From Lucifuga dentata (taxonomy: Eukaryota > Chordata > Actinopteri > Ophidiiformes > Bythitidae), in assembly GCA_014773175.1 (NCBI GenBank), contig VXCM01000903.1, positions 186,001 to 250,000 of the forward strand: a DNA stretch of 64,000 bases, read 5' to 3'. Below the pieces are notes generated by a model, which was not told the DNA's origin, did not search any database, and saw only the letters and a list, made by a program, of their open reading frames with translations. A program made the position numbers and the translations under genes. Below, piece by piece: positions 49,970-63,006 of the stretch. How positions within the stretch are numbered: position 1 is the first letter of the stretch; each line of letters begins with the position of its first letter.

Positions 49970-52748
49970 ACTGAAGAGCACAAAAAATAATCAAAAGAAT
50001 GAAAAGCACATGTTAAACATTCTTTGCAGTGCTATATAACATGAGAATATATACCAATAGCCTACTGATGAATGTTAAAAATGAAACTGTCATGAGGAAA
50101 CAGTAATTGTTCAGTGATCTGTTTGCAGCGAGCTGAAAGTGTGAAGCGCTGCCTTGGTTTCATGTGGATATCCAACATGTCATCCTTTATTGTGAGGTGT
50201 GTCTACCAGCGGCCATGTCTGAGACCCTTCAGAGGTGCCAGTCGCCTGTCACTGAGCCAATGTAAGCCGATTAGAGGTGGGCGACTAACAGGTTTAGGCT
50301 GCATCTGCTTCTTTTTTTTCTGCTGCCAAGAAGTCCTTGAGCTAGCTAGTAATCCATGTTGTCTTGGCGAACTCCGTCATTCTGACATCACCTTAGTGAT
50401 AGAATTTAACATCCTATTTCATGGACCTTTATCTTATTTAGTGTTGGCCAGGACATGGTGTTTTGGTCGTAAACTCCTTGGTCCAGATTAGACGTGCCCA
50501 TGCTAAAACACCAGAGCTTACAGCAACAGTTTGCTTTTCAAATGGCTTTTCTGTTAAAATGACTCAACCTTCCCCATAACATCATCATTTGATGAACAGC
50601 TGGCACAGCATTAATAGCCGCTTCTATGCTTTTACAGCACACCGGCTATTTGCTTTCCAGCTGCCTCAGAACCTCGCACCAATACTTTGACTCAGAAAAG
50701 ATTTTAGATACAAGCACCTGTAAAGGTCATTCACCTTCCAAAACACCCAGATAATTAGTAGGGTTCATTTAAAAAAAAAAAAAAAGTGTAAATAAGACAA
50801 CAAGACTGGAGTTTATTTCTTAGCAATGGCCCCAAATTCACCCTGCTCTCCCACCCACAGCTTTCCTTAATTCTGTGGAGCTGTTACATTACCCCCCCCA
50901 CCCCGTGTCTCCCTACAGGCCAGACCCACATTGCCCCCGATGACAGGGAACCCCGGCTCTGACGGGCTGGTACAGGTGTCAGGAACCAAATGGACAGATG
51001 GCAGGAGCCAAAGGAGAACAAACTACAAGGGTGCACTTCTTTTCTCATCTTCTGGTTGGCTGGGCAGCCCGTTCCGGCACGAACAGGATAAGCCCCCCCT
51101 CCACCCCACCCTCCTCTTACCACCACTCCTCTTGTGCCATGTGAACAGGCAGGAGATTTCTCAGTGCAGGACAGGATTACACCCATTACAAAAAAACAAA
51201 AAAAAAAAAAAAAAAAACACCCATACAGCCACAATCACCTAATCAAGAACCCAACTGATGATTTTGCATTTTGTAGCTTCTTTATTCTTCTAAAAAACAT
51301 CAAATCCAATTGCAATTGGAGATCTGACTGATATTTAGTGTATTTGGTGGGGGTTTGGGGCTCCTGTTCTTCATTGTATGAAGATAATTGTTTGAAATAG
51401 CACAATTTGGTGAGGTTTATTTGTGTAGTTAGTGAGTTGTTTTATGCTGGACATGAGCAGAAATAGACATAGAGCAGTGATTGAAGGTTGAAGCCCCATC
51501 ACTACTGATGGTGCTCAAAATGTCATTTCAGAGGTTAATTATGTGTTCCACTTGATGTTTGCATGCTCATGAGGAAGGAACTTAAGCTGTTGACAGACAA
51601 ATAGCTGATATTCATCCTATCGCATAACCCTGTAATCAGCTCATGAAAACTTTTACATCTAGTTAATAATGACCCATTACAGGAAACATTTTTGCTTCCA
51701 CCAGCAACCATAGTTTGACTGTAATGAATGGCAATGTTCAGCAGCAAAAAAACAACCTTACTGATTAATGCTTTAAATAAATACTTAAGAGCCATTTGAT
51801 TAGTTTATTTGAACGTGATGCTACTTTTAAACCATTCAGAGAGAGTGTTATACTAACCATATCCGAAGGTATCACAGGGAAGGTTCTTTGTTCTTGTTCA
51901 TTCCTGCCACCGAGCCATTAAACTGGGCTGGATAATGGAGAGTGTCATTTCCGCATGTGGTTGGCAGGAAGGATGTCTTGGTTTCAATATAAGGTGAAAA
52001 TGGCAGTGAAGAAGTTTTTTGATTGGTAATTTGAATGGAAATGTCACCATCACTGACAGAGAAGAGATCTACAGGGGAAGACATCACACTTCTTGATTTC
52101 CTCTGCCAGCCCACACTGCATTAATCGGGAAATTGCTAATTCACTGTCACATTTTTTAAACATCTCCTCTGCTCTCAAACTGAAAAAAATGCCCATCTTC
52201 AGCCTTAGAAAAGTTGTTTACTCCTGCACAACTGAAAAATTTATCCAAGTGCAGGCTAAGCTGAAGACAATATATTTTAGTACTTTCATCTCATGTACAA
52301 AAAGAATAATTTTTGGAGATGTATAATGCGGCAAGACTAGTTTCCAGTGCAGAACACTTTTTGTGAGGGTTTTCTAAAATAATTGCCAATATCTCAAAAC
52401 AAGGCAGAACACTGTCTCCTGCAAATTGTGTGATAACAGCAGTTTGATGCATGTGACATTGTACGATGAATGCCTGGTAAATTGTCATGCTACGACAAAT
52501 AAGGAAAAGCAATGCAGACAGAAAGGCTTCCTTAACTTAGTTGTAGCAGCAGTTGAATTGTGAGATTTCGGTCCTAAATTCTGACCTAGTCTGAGTTTTA
52601 TTGCAGACTATCTTCAGTCTCAAAATTGCTGAATTGTCTATTGGTGTATGTGTTTCTAACACTGTGATTTATGACTAAAGTTTTGGATTGAGAACCAAAG
52701 ATTTCATCATGATGCTCGCACAGTTGTTAAGTTTCATCTGGTAAAATT

Positions 52749-52759
<11 letters not shown>

Positions 52760-52780
<21 letters not shown>

Positions 52781-52785
52781 AAAAA
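52760..52785. repeat. A homopolymer
   Basis: A run of about 26 A, followed 30 bases later by a T run (about 52809-52820), so the two could pair. Confidence 0.9.
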
Positions 52786-53988
52786 CTTCAAGCAGGTTTC
52801 AATCAGGATTTTTTTTTTTTCACTTAATTCCTGTGTTATCTCCTTTGACTCTTCATCCTCATTCTTTTAAGTTACAACTACCTCTCTCACCCCATTTCTT
52901 TCTGTTTCTCTCCCTCCATCGCAGACTCGCAGCACTTTTGTTATGAGTCCTGGTGTGTGTTTTTCTTAGCGCCTCGTTCAGTTTCAAGTGTTCCTCTCCT
53001 CCACTACCGTTCAACAGCTCCCCTTTCACCAACACTGAAAGGAATGCAAACATACATCAAAAGAGGCCCTCTCATTTTGAAGATTTCCAGGCTTTGCTCT
53101 TCTTACTTTCTTCCTTCCTATCTTTCAGCCACTACAATCACTATGCTGGTACGCTCCCCTTTCCTGGCAGCACACACACACGCACACAGTCAATTTGTAC
53201 ACACACCACGCGTACAATGATAGCCTTGCCAACTGCTGTCCTGCACTCTGCTCATTTGGCAAACACAGGAGAGGGGGACAGGTGAGGTCTCCTGCCCCGA
53301 TGCCACCTGCAGACCTCTGTACTCAAGTTTCAAAGTCGGTGCTCATGCAGGTTAACAAAACCACCACCCAGAACCCAAAGCAAGGCTTAGTTTTACATAT
53401 TTTTGTGTTTTCATCACATTTGTGGTGCTGTGAATATCAGATTTTTTTAGATTTAATCACCCTACTCGCAGTCTGGTGACGGTCTCTTTCACCCGTCTGC
53501 TTCTGAACAGTGCATATAAACACTGCATATAAATGAAAAAAGTCATAACAAAATTCATGCATGCAACGCTGTTGAGCATAAGATTCCTCCAGCTGCACGC
53601 CAGAGGTCAGAAGACTAAATGTGAGATAGATTGAGGAGGAATGATCTAATTTACAGGAGGACAGCTGTAGGAACAAAGGGAAATACAGTGGGGGGGTNGA
53701 CCATATAGGAGTTTTCTCTTATTGTGAGTAACCATAGTAATTTAGCTAAATCCTACTTACACTATATCTGGATCCAGAGATCCCCCAGCATAATTCAGAG
53801 AAAATACAGCTGTTTTTCAGACGTAAACCACTTTGGCCATACTTTCTCCATGACTGTGTGACATTTTCACGAGGAACCTTTAGTTTAACTTAGCAAATGT
53901 TCTCTCCGTGAGAGCTCATTTCACTTACCAAATCTTCCCTTCCTCAGACAACACAGAACATTTTTAGTCTTTGCTGATGCAGTACCTC

Positions 53989-54034
53989 AAACCACAAATT
54001 TAAAAGTTTGTGGTTCCAAACCACAAATTTAAAA
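53989..54034. repeat. 17-bp direct repeat with internal inverted copy
   Basis: AAACCACAAATTTAAAA occurs at 53989-54005 and again at 54018-54034. Between them lies TTTGTGGTT, the inverted form of AACCACAAA, so the unit can form a hairpin with either copy. It sits about 40 bp left of a family 1 element. Confidence 0.85.
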
Positions 54035-54075
54035 CTTTTACCTTTAATTCACCATTTTCCATCATTAAGATGTTC

Positions 54076-54562
54076 AAAGGACCATATTTGTGATTTTGCA
54101 TGTTTGAGCCCAATAAATACTACCCTCATACACATTACATTACTGCCAGCCATTACCCAACATATAAAACTATGTTTTAGTTTTCATTGGTAAATCTCCT
54201 AATCTTTCCAAATCAAATGTTCAGGTGATGCAGCCACCTTAAAATTCAATGTTTCACTTGTTAATGTGCATGTTTGCATATAGAAGGCACGGCCATTTTA
54301 ATTTCTCTGGTAAAAGCAGTCTTTTCTCCTGGGACTTCAAAAAAAAAGTGTTTTGCTGTGATGGATTACTTAAGCATGCTTCAGGTCTCTGCAACTTGAT
54401 TTTTATAGTACTGGAATGGACTGAAACCAACAGCCTGGAAGGTAGGAAAAAACAAGTCTAATATTTACCGCTCCAGAAGTGTGGTTTGGAAAAGTAATTT
54501 AATGTGTGTATGTAGGTTGTATTTACTGGCTCAAACATGCAAAATCACTGGCATGGTCCTTT
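54076..54562. mobile_element. Inverted-repeat element, family 1, copy 2
   Basis: The left end is AAAGGACCATATTTGTGATT and the reverse complement of the right end is AAAGGACCATGCCAGTGATT. Both continue into TTGCATGTTTGAGCC and AATAAATAC-type blocks. At 487 bp it equals the length of copy 3 once that copy's insertion is removed. Confidence 0.75.
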
Positions 54563-55751
54563 AAACTGAGACCATTTCAATTCACATATTTTAAAGTTGA
54601 TCAATAAAAAATCTAACCAAACAGAACATAAAGTTGGAGGTAAAATTAGCTTAAGATATGAAACAGAGAATATATATTGTAGTATCACTGATTGATCACT
54701 GATTTATGAAATCCTGCATACTTTCAAAAACGGAAAACCTTAAGAATCTAAAGCTTTGACTTTTAAATGCACCAACAAAATTTGCCTTTGTATGAAACAA
54801 TAAAAATCAGGATGTGGATTCTTTTGTTGATAGACGATAAATTGTAGTGGATGGCACGGAGGTACAGAGACCTCTGGGACTGGACAAGTTTAGACTAGGA
54901 CAGGGCGCATTCTCCATGAGTGAATCACTTGTCTTTTGAGAAGCGTCTCCCTGTGATGCTTTGAAGTTAAGGTCTGAAAGGTCATGAAGTCGACTTTGAG
55001 AGGTCTGACAGCAATACATTAGTCATTAGTCTGATTCAGAGGCTGAAACAACATCACTACAGGCTGTCACTCGTATAGATTCAGGTCGCTGAAGCAGGGA
55101 GGAGAGTACTGCCATAGTACGCACTGCTATACCCTTAGGTGCAGAATTTGGCTCAGCAGTGTACAAAATCTTTACGGAAGCTTCATAGGAGTAAAGCTTT
55201 GTGGTTGAATGTGAACTTTGATTCATCTTGTTTTTAATCATGTAGCCATACTTTAAAAAAAAACTTTTTATCATTTTCCTGTCACAAAGAAGCAGTGTAT
55301 CTTGATTTTCTGAGGCCCCGATCCGGCATTTTTGTTTAATAGTCACGTGTCCTAAAATTTCTACTCTGATCACGAGACATCAGGGTTCAAACCCCCTCCC
55401 TCACCATAACCTATATAATCCAACATCCAATCCAAAAGGCATCTAAAACAGCAGAGACAAGCTGCATGGATGAGTTCTTACCCACCCCTGAACCTGACCT
55501 GTCCTGCTAGTAAAGGCAATATCCTGTGCTTGATCTCTTTGTCTCCCTCAACGAAGAGAAAACAGATGTGGAACTCGCGGCCTAAGCAAAATCCCAGGCG
55601 GGGAGGCGTATATTTGCCCTTTTGCCTTTAGCATTAGAAAGAATCAGGTAAGCACAGTGAACATGCAGGAATTTGTTAAGGTGAAATTAATGCCACGTAT
55701 GAATAACAGGCACCAATCTGACAATGATTTGATTGAGCACTTTTAATGTTT

Positions 55752-56404
55752 AAAGGTCAATACTGGTGATTTTGCATGTTTATCTCCAATAAATACTACC
55801 CGCATACACGTTATGTTACTGACAACCATTTTGCAAAACATACTACTGGAATGGTAAATATTAAGATTGTTTTTCCTATTTTCCATCACAGCCAACACAA
55901 TGTCTATTCATTTTTTTTTTTTTTTTTTTTGTCTTAGTAACTTCATTTAGCCTGTCCAACACCGAGCTGCATTGAAGACAATATATGTCTCCGCCAGGGA
56001 ATATAGTTCCAGGAAAAGATGCCATAAGCAACCTACTGAGAAATTAAAAATGCTTTCTTGTACATTCAGGCATATGTGTTATACAGGTAAAACATTGAAT
56101 TTTAATGTGGGTGTATCAACTGAACATTGGCAAAATAACAGGTAAACTAAAATATAGTTTTATGTTTGGGAAAATGGTCGTCAGTAACATAACACGATTA
56201 TTAGGCTTAACTCTCTGGAGTCTCAAATCAATTTTTCAAGAATGTATCAAAAAATTTAAAATAAATCATAAAAAAGTTGTCAGTTTTCTACTCTGCTAGA
56301 TTCTAGAAAATAAAAGAAAGTCTCCAAAAATCAGCAAATAATGTGTCAAAAGTGACTTCAGATTCCAGAGGGTTAAACATGCAAAATCGCTGACATTGTC
56401 CTTT
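55752..56404. mobile_element. Inverted-repeat element, family 1, copy 3 (interrupted)
   Basis: The left end is AAAGGTCAATACTGGTGATT and the reverse complement of the right end is AAAGGACAATGTCAGCGATT. The interior aligns with copy 1, with ACTGAATTTTAATTCAGGTG against TTGAATTTTAATGTGGGTG. The copy is 653 bp, of which 166 bp are a nested insertion plus its duplicated TTAA, leaving 487 bp. Confidence 0.78.
56211..56372. mobile_element. Nested TTAA-flanked MITE (piggyBac-like)
   Basis: A 162-bp segment is flanked by TTAA on both sides (56207-56210 and 56373-56376). Its ends are CTCTCTGGAGTCT and, inverted, CCCTCTGGAATCT, forming short terminal inverted repeats. TTAA duplication is the hallmark of piggyBac transposition, and fish carry non-autonomous relatives with this kind of end. 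The uninterrupted site GCTTAAACATGC is preserved in family 1 copy 1 (3083-3094), which confirms the insertion boundaries. No transposase remnant is present. Confidence 0.85.
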
Positions 56405-56612
56405 AAGTATTAGAAATGAATGTGCACGCGTGTGTGCGTCCATTTGTGCAAGACACAGCTGTCATTGGTGCCACATTGCACGCTGCCGAGCCGAGTCGGC
56501 TTCCTCTCTGAAGCATTTGGCCGGGTCATTCATCCTAAATGTGTTGTTAGCGCTCACTCTCGACTGCTTCAACTGTCAATAACCTCAGCAACTACTTAAG
56601 CAAAACTGACTT

Positions 56613-56637
56613 GGTGTGTGTGTGTGTGTGTGTGTGT
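56613..56637. repeat. (TG)n microsatellite
   Basis: About twelve TG units in intron 1. Confidence 0.95.
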
Positions 56638-58106
56638 CTATGCATACATGTGCATGTGCGTATGCAGAACCACAGCCAGTGAATAAAGATTTGACCAAAT
56701 CAAAGTTGGCATTTGCTCCACTTGGGTTTCACTGTGGTGTAACTTCCACGTTGTTGTGGCGAGCGTAGAAGTGCTGCTGATAGTTCATATTCAGTCTGCA
56801 TGTACATTTCAGCCCCTTGTGCCAGCTGCTCCTTCTCCCAAGTCAGGTCTCGGGGCCCTTTGGTGACAGGAGGGGACACCCCTTGTTGTTGCCAGTGTGT
56901 TGGGGGGTCATACGTCAAGAGCAGCTGTCAAAGCACATTACAGGGTGAGAAGTAGCGGTGATAAGACTGATAATTCTGGCTGACTCTAATAATTCAGACC
57001 TTCTGAAAGGTATGAATCCATGAAGATAATCGCTGCTGAACACAGGCTGATCAAATCTGCATACAGCTTTCCACATCAAGCCTGCAAAGAGGCAGTATGT
57101 GGGGGTCTTTTTCCGTCTTTCTCACCGCTGACCTCACCAATTTCTTTTTCTGGAATGCTTTGCTTGCTATGTTGTGACCACCTGTTGACACCGCTGAGTT
57201 CACCACGCGAGCAGCTCGACTGTTGCAAACTCTTGCATGTGAAACAGCTGAGGACAAAGCTGACCCTGCACGTTAACAACGCAGGTTTTCATCCTGCTTT
57301 CTCTCTAATGAGCTGATTACAAAACATGAGCAAACCTCGTTTTGGCCCAAAGCCAGGGAGGGTGAGGGAGAGGGGAGAGCAAGAGATGATGGTAGAAACA
57401 GACGTGCTGTGATGGAGGCAGGGAAGGCTGCAGAGCTGGTTCCTAAAGACAACCACATGTCTCTATATCCATGCTCAACTCAACCGTCTTTCCCCTCATT
57501 CTCTTGTCTCCAGCTTCTAACTGAGAGGAGACTGTGGCCTGGCATCGAGTCAGCGCGATTTGGAATCTAATGTCTTCCATCATATGGAAACGTAAGAAGA
57601 GCAGCCCAGCCGCCGTGCCCTTGGGGCTCAGTCAACTTTGTAGCTATAAGAGGGCTCAGTGTAAATCATAACTTACAAACCTCTTGCAATCTCCCCTCCC
57701 AACACAAACCCAAGAATGAGGATCACAAACACCCCCCCCCACCCNCACCCCCTCTTTCTCTGTATGCTGGCTTCACTTTGTTGCAAGTGGCCTCTGCATA
57801 GACCCCAATATCTGCCTCTGCATCAGATTAGGGCCCGCGGCAAACATGGCAGACAATACAGCATTGTCTGTCAGTCTTTGTCTGAATAGCTCACACTCAG
57901 ATATAAAAGCTTGTTCAGTGTTTGTCGAGGAAGTGATAATGATACAGTGATGAGAAATCATGATCCTTCTACTTCTTGCAGCCAAATCCCTGATGGCGCT
58001 CACAGCTGATCAACCTCTTATGCTGACTTGCCAGGAGTTAATTAACCACAAGATGGACCAAGAAAAGAGACACATGAGCTCTTATACTGGAAGTACCTTT
58101 CGCTCT

Positions 58107-58640
58107 GCAGGAATCTTTTCAGGGACTCGGAACCGTCCTTCATTTTGCAACAAAGGAACCAGGAGTTTTGATTCCAAAACTATAGTTCTTGAACCATTTT
58201 TGTTCCTACTCCAGGTTAGATACTCTCTGATGGTTCAAGAACTGCTAGGTGATCACAAGGCAGGACATTGCTGATTATCTGCTACTACCCAAATAGGCAA
58301 ACAGCTGCCATTTTTTACATATGGGCATTTCAGTTTGGTTTTTGGAACAGCAACAGTAAGGTTTCAAGACCAGCTGTATTAAAAAAAAAAAAAAAAANAT
58401 TAAAAAAAAAAAAAAAATGAAAACAGGCTACAAAAACATCAAAGATTACAATAATCAAAGCAGCTCAGATGTCTGACGGACACATCAATTGCTCTAATTT
58501 TCATAATTTTCATTGTACTTGAAGCAGGGTGGGAATTTTAGCAACAAACTTGCTGAAAGAGCAGGTAGTTTCTACTGCGTATAGTTCTGGATAAAGAAGT
58601 TCCTAATTTAGTTCCAAACTTCCAAACCAAAAGTGCATAT
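58107..58640 (+). mobile_element. Dispersed repeat family 3, copy B
   Basis: It shares with copy A the left TTTTCAGGGACT, CTATAGTTCTTGAACCATTT, CCTACTC, GAACTGCTA, CAACAAACTTGCTGAAAGAG and, at the right, TTAGTTCCAAACTT. An A-rich stretch with an N at 58398 interrupts the middle. No coding capacity is seen. Confidence 0.6.
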
Positions 58641-60960
58641 ATTACATCGTTGTGCTGGTTGATGGCTGCAGTTAGTGATTTATGAATTATTTTGTGCATA
58701 AAACGTAAAAAAAAAAAAAAAAAAAATTCCCATCACCACAAAATTACATCTTAAAATTGCTTATTTTGTGTGACCAACAGTCCAACAAACTCAAAAACTT
58801 CCGTTTAGAGGAAAAAGTTACACATTTAGCATCAAATCACTTTTACTGAAAAATATATACAGCAAGTACACAAATACAAAGTGAAATGTGTAAATATAAT
58901 AGAAAGCAAAAGTAATGATTCAAATTAACGGAACCTGAACCTCACACCTTCATTGCCCTCATTGTCCCCAGCTCAACATGAACAGTTTATCTTGTGTAGA
59001 GATAATAAAATCAGTTGCACCATCCCCCTTCTACAAATTTAACGACCTCCAGTGACCTGGGCTGGGTTTCCCCAGAAGACCCCAGAGCCACGACCCACCA
59101 TTGTTCCTTTGTAAACCGATAGACAATGATGATGTTACTGCTGAAATGCTTCTGGGAGAGCGGCTTTCCGATGAGTCAGTGTGGAGAGCCTGGGAGTGCG
59201 TGAGGAGTTCAGCCAGCATGTGAGGGATCGATCTTTGTCCTCTACGATAACACATCATGCATTACACATAGATCACTGTATGCAGGACTGAGTTGGATTT
59301 GTGCTCTTGTGGCTACACTGTGGTGGCTGTTTTAAGGGATTTGAGCGCAAAAACATGGGTGTAGGGAAAGGGTCGTTAGGCCTCGTTACATGACTTGGGC
59401 AGATGTAGAAATACACTTTACCTGGAAAAAACGATTTCCTCCATAACTGCATTCCTGCACAAAGCGGAGAGCTTTCCATGATTGATGAGGTCAGTCTCCC
59501 CGTAATGAGCTTGTCAGTTATTCTACCATACAGCCCTTAAAATGGCTTGTTAAACACACATCAGCCTCCACTCCACTTTCCAACAGCACCTGTTTTCACA
59601 GAAGGCTGTACGGTTTTCACATTTTCTTTAGACGGTGATGTAGACAAGGCACAATCCAGCCTGACCTCGGTTTCTGTGTCAGGATTCGAGTGCCCACTCA
59701 TCGCTGTTCCAATGTAAAGAGGAGGAGACCCCCCCCCTTTTNCCCCCCCCCCTTTGCAACCCGGATATGATGTGATCCTCTTTAACCTCACACACTTGAA
59801 GGAGAATGAACCGGATGCCTCGAGGGGTGTGAAACAACAGCCGCTAAAACAAGCGGGGATTGTCCAGCGCCATCCCCAAGCCAAAAGCAATTGAAGCACC
59901 CTACAGATGAATGTAAGCAGCCATCTCTCTCTTCCCCTCTGACTCGCTCTTCCACTTTTCCCTCCATCTAAGTGCAGGCTCAGTGGGAAAGATGGTGGCT
60001 TCACTCAGCACATTGCTGCCTTTTACAGCTCCCTAAACAGCCATTAAAGTCTCATCAATTCATACCCAGACAGGAGTAACTTTCAGTCCACCATGCAACG
60101 CCCCTCCATGGGCTCCACACCTCACCGTTCTGTGAAGCTCAGTGGGAAGAAAAGGATTCTCACTTGGGATGAAGACTAAAAATGTACGCACTCAGTTTGG
60201 AAACAACAACAGTTTGCTGCTTCTGATTGGACTCTTTCAGATATTCTCAATTTAAAACAAACCAATGTGAAGCAAACTTTACCACTTTTGAATAGACGTA
60301 GCTAAAATAGATGTGTGAAACAGTCATAACATATCAAACTCAACTGTCTGTAGATGAACATGTCTTAGGTTAGCGTGTTAGCGTTCTCTGTATGTTCAGC
60401 GTCTGAAGGCAGCACCTCTTCACATCATTTGACGTTTTGTGTGGTTTTCCACATGTTGTTATGAAGTCAGATTCAGCTTCTGCTGCCATAGTTTTTTTGG
60501 TATACAGACCAAATGATGACTATGACTGGCAAAGTGTCCACATTCCATCTTTGTTTCATGGTATTTTGTTTTACCCACATACAAACTTTTTTCCTGTTTG
60601 ACTTTCTTTCGCCTCCAGACATTTCTGACCAATGAGGAGAGCGAGTGTTCTCACATGATTTTTTCCTGATATATTTTAGTTCCGATTTAATTTTTTCCTG
60701 TGTGAAACCAAACCAAGCAGTAAATGTGATATTATAACAATTTATTCTCTGATTCAGACCAGAGCAAATGATCTACAAGTCTGAAAATACCCTAAATGTT
60801 TATGAATGGAAGGTCATCTGTAGCTGATTCTTAACTATCTTCAGGCAGCAGGTCAGAGACCTAAAGGGGAGAGGAGCAGCGATCCTTCATCTACAGCCAC
60901 TATGTTCCACTATGTTCTGAAAAACATTTTTCAGATGAAGCCACAGAGGCCTCAGCCCCC

Positions 60961-61139
60961 NNNNNNNNNNNNNNNNNNNNNNNNNNNNNNNNNNNNNNNN
61001 NNNNNNNNNNNNNNNNNNNNNNNNNNNNNNNNNNNNNNNNNNNNNNNNNNNNNNNNNNNNNNNNNNNNNNNNNNNNNNNNNNNNNNNNNNNNNNNNNNNN
61101 NNNNNNNNNNNNNNNNNNNNNNNNNNNNNNNNNNNNNNN
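60961..61139. other. Assembly gap (179 N)
   Basis: A run of N lies between CAGCCCCC and TCAATTTTTT in intron 1. Confidence 0.99.
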
Positions 61140-61810
61140 TCAATTTTTTTTTTTTTTTTAACTTTTCAGTTTACTCAGCAGGAGTGGGTGGTGGTAGTGC
61201 AGCAGGGGGAGGGGGCTCCTCCTCCTCCTCCTCAGAGTCACTCAGACTTCACCCTCTTCGCCCTCTCCTCCAACCCTCCTTCTCCTCCTCTCTGTCCCTG
61301 TACGCTAGACTTCATCGGTATTTGCTTTCAAAAAAAGCCATACCCCCTCCCACCTTCTCCTCCTCCTCCTCCTCCTCCTCAGCCTATAGCCCTCTGACAT
61401 ACACACACATACACACAAATACACACATATCCCAGTCACTCCTTTTCCAGTATTTGGTTCATTAAATTTTCTGCAGACTTCCAGAAAAGAGGAAAAAAGA
61501 GCCAGATCAATAAAGCGGGGCCTGTGCAGAGAAGCGACGTGTGAAACGGGCCACAGCGTGCACAGCAGAGGCTGCTGAGATGAAAGTGACATGGTCACTG
61601 TGGGTCTCTGAACGGCGCAGAGTGGAGCCCCACACTGAGGCTGAATGAGCTGAATAGGCTCATCCATTCTTTAGCCCTTTCACTCTCCGTAGGCCCTAAC
61701 TGTTGGAACTCTTCATTCCTCACAATGGGCAAATGCACTAAAACTTTTTGCTTTTTTTCTCATGCAAATCACCTCAACCCCAACCAGGGCTGTCATCATG
61801 TGAAGCGGAA

Positions 61811-61811
61811 A

Positions 61812-61851
<40 letters not shown>
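61811..61851. repeat. (CA)n microsatellite
   Basis: About 19 CA units in intron 1, roughly 1 kb inside the first exon donor. Confidence 0.95.
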
Positions 61852-61857
<6 letters not shown>

Positions 61858-62877
61858 GATTTAAAAAAGATCTTGTGTTATTTGAAACTTTTCCGTTCAT
61901 TTGCTGCTTCTGTTTTTAGGTTTCTCATCTGCATGCAAAAACACAAAAAAGGATTAATATTGGAAAATTAGGCCTCAAGGCAAGCAAAACAGTTTCTTTT
62001 ACCCACAGATGTAGGCCAAAACAGCCAACAACAAAAAAAGTGGGGCCCATAAGTCCATACATGAGTTTGGAGATCATTAGCAGCATCTGTCAGATATGGA
62101 GAAAAGCCAACAGCAAATATAGCTGCTTAAGGGCCCCACAAAGGCGTCAAGTGTTTGTTGACTGCTCAGCCTGAAGAGCAAATAGTAAACTTTGAATCTT
62201 TCAACATTAAGTACACAACTCCCACAGACCTGTCAGTGACAGCCATCTGCACTGTCTGGATTATGCTTATTTCTTTGAAATGATTAAAAAGTGAGCGTTT
62301 CAAGCTGCTAGTATAATTTGTGACTTGAAATCGATTTAATAACAGAGCACTTCTTTTTTTTTTGTATAACAAACCTAAACCTGAAAAAAAAAAATGCGGA
62401 AAAATTTGCTGTAGGCGTAATTTCTTGCAAACTCCTCGAGAATAGTTGCGCCTTTATCCAAATCGCAACTCCAAAAGCCATTTAAAGAGGAGATCTTACT
62501 GGAAAGTTACAATAATTTGTTGTGAAGGATTGGCGCCGAGCTTTCTGATCGCATCTCTTCACAATGGATCAAGTTGCAGGACAGAATTTTTTGGATTCCT
62601 ATGTCAGATAAGTTCAAAGTGCAAATGAGATGTAAAGCTGCCTGAGCCTCATCTGCGGTTCACACGCAACGAGAGAAAACGACTTCAGCCAGTTATAAGG
62701 CTTCATAAGAGCTGAAAAGACGCACAGATACAGAGAGACAAAAGTAACATGCAGCGGCTGTCAGCATCACGAAGAAGTTCCCTTACCTTCTCTGCTTTCT
62801 CTTTCCACTTGTAAACCGAAGCTCTTCGCTCTGCTTTTGTCCGGTGAAAACTTTGCCTGGAGTCTGATTCCCGTAAA

Positions 62878-62952
62878 CTAGGACCGAACTGACACCAACA
62901 TCACACGCAAAACGCGCAAACAAGCCGATCCGAACCTGACGCGAAACTCCAT
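62878..62952 (-). other. Possible upstream ORF 2 in gli2 leader (24 codons)
   Basis: The ATG at 62950-62952 (context TTGATGG, weak at -3, G at +4) opens a 24-codon frame ending TAG at 62878-62880. It lies fully within exon 1 and does not overlap the main start. Confidence 0.4.
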
Positions 62953-63006
62953 CAACTGAGTGAAGGAAAAGTTTTCGGACAAAGTTTACGCAAAGTTTGT
63001 CAGACG

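Larger units (their letters stand above)
48536..62786 (-). other. gli2 intron 1
   Basis: This 14.3 kb intron lies between donor GTAAGG (complement of 62781-62786) and the acceptor at 48536-48537. It contains a T run (about 49936-49964), an A run (about 52760-52784), two family 1 inverted-repeat elements (54076-54562 and 55752-56404, the second with a nested insertion), a TG tract (56613-56637), a family 3 copy (58107-58640), a 179-base N gap (60961-61139), TCC-repeat stretches (61215-61380) and a CA tract (about 61811-61851). The minus-strand frames at 54807-55373 have no recognisable domain and are broken by stops. Confidence 0.85.

Noticed and set aside
54807..55373. Two minus-strand frames in intron 1 lying in the same phase
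   Set aside because: They are separated by consecutive stop codons, match no family I know, and have no consensus splice sites. A decayed repeat or chance is more likely than a gli2 exon.
55384..55400. GGGTTCAAACCCC, resembling a tRNA T-arm or B box
   Set aside because: The flanks do not form a five-pair T stem, no A box or acceptor stem lies at the right distance, and no SINE body is recognisable.
61188..61397. Proline-rich frame in intron 1
   Set aside because: It is a translation of TCC/CCT triplet repeats next to an N gap.
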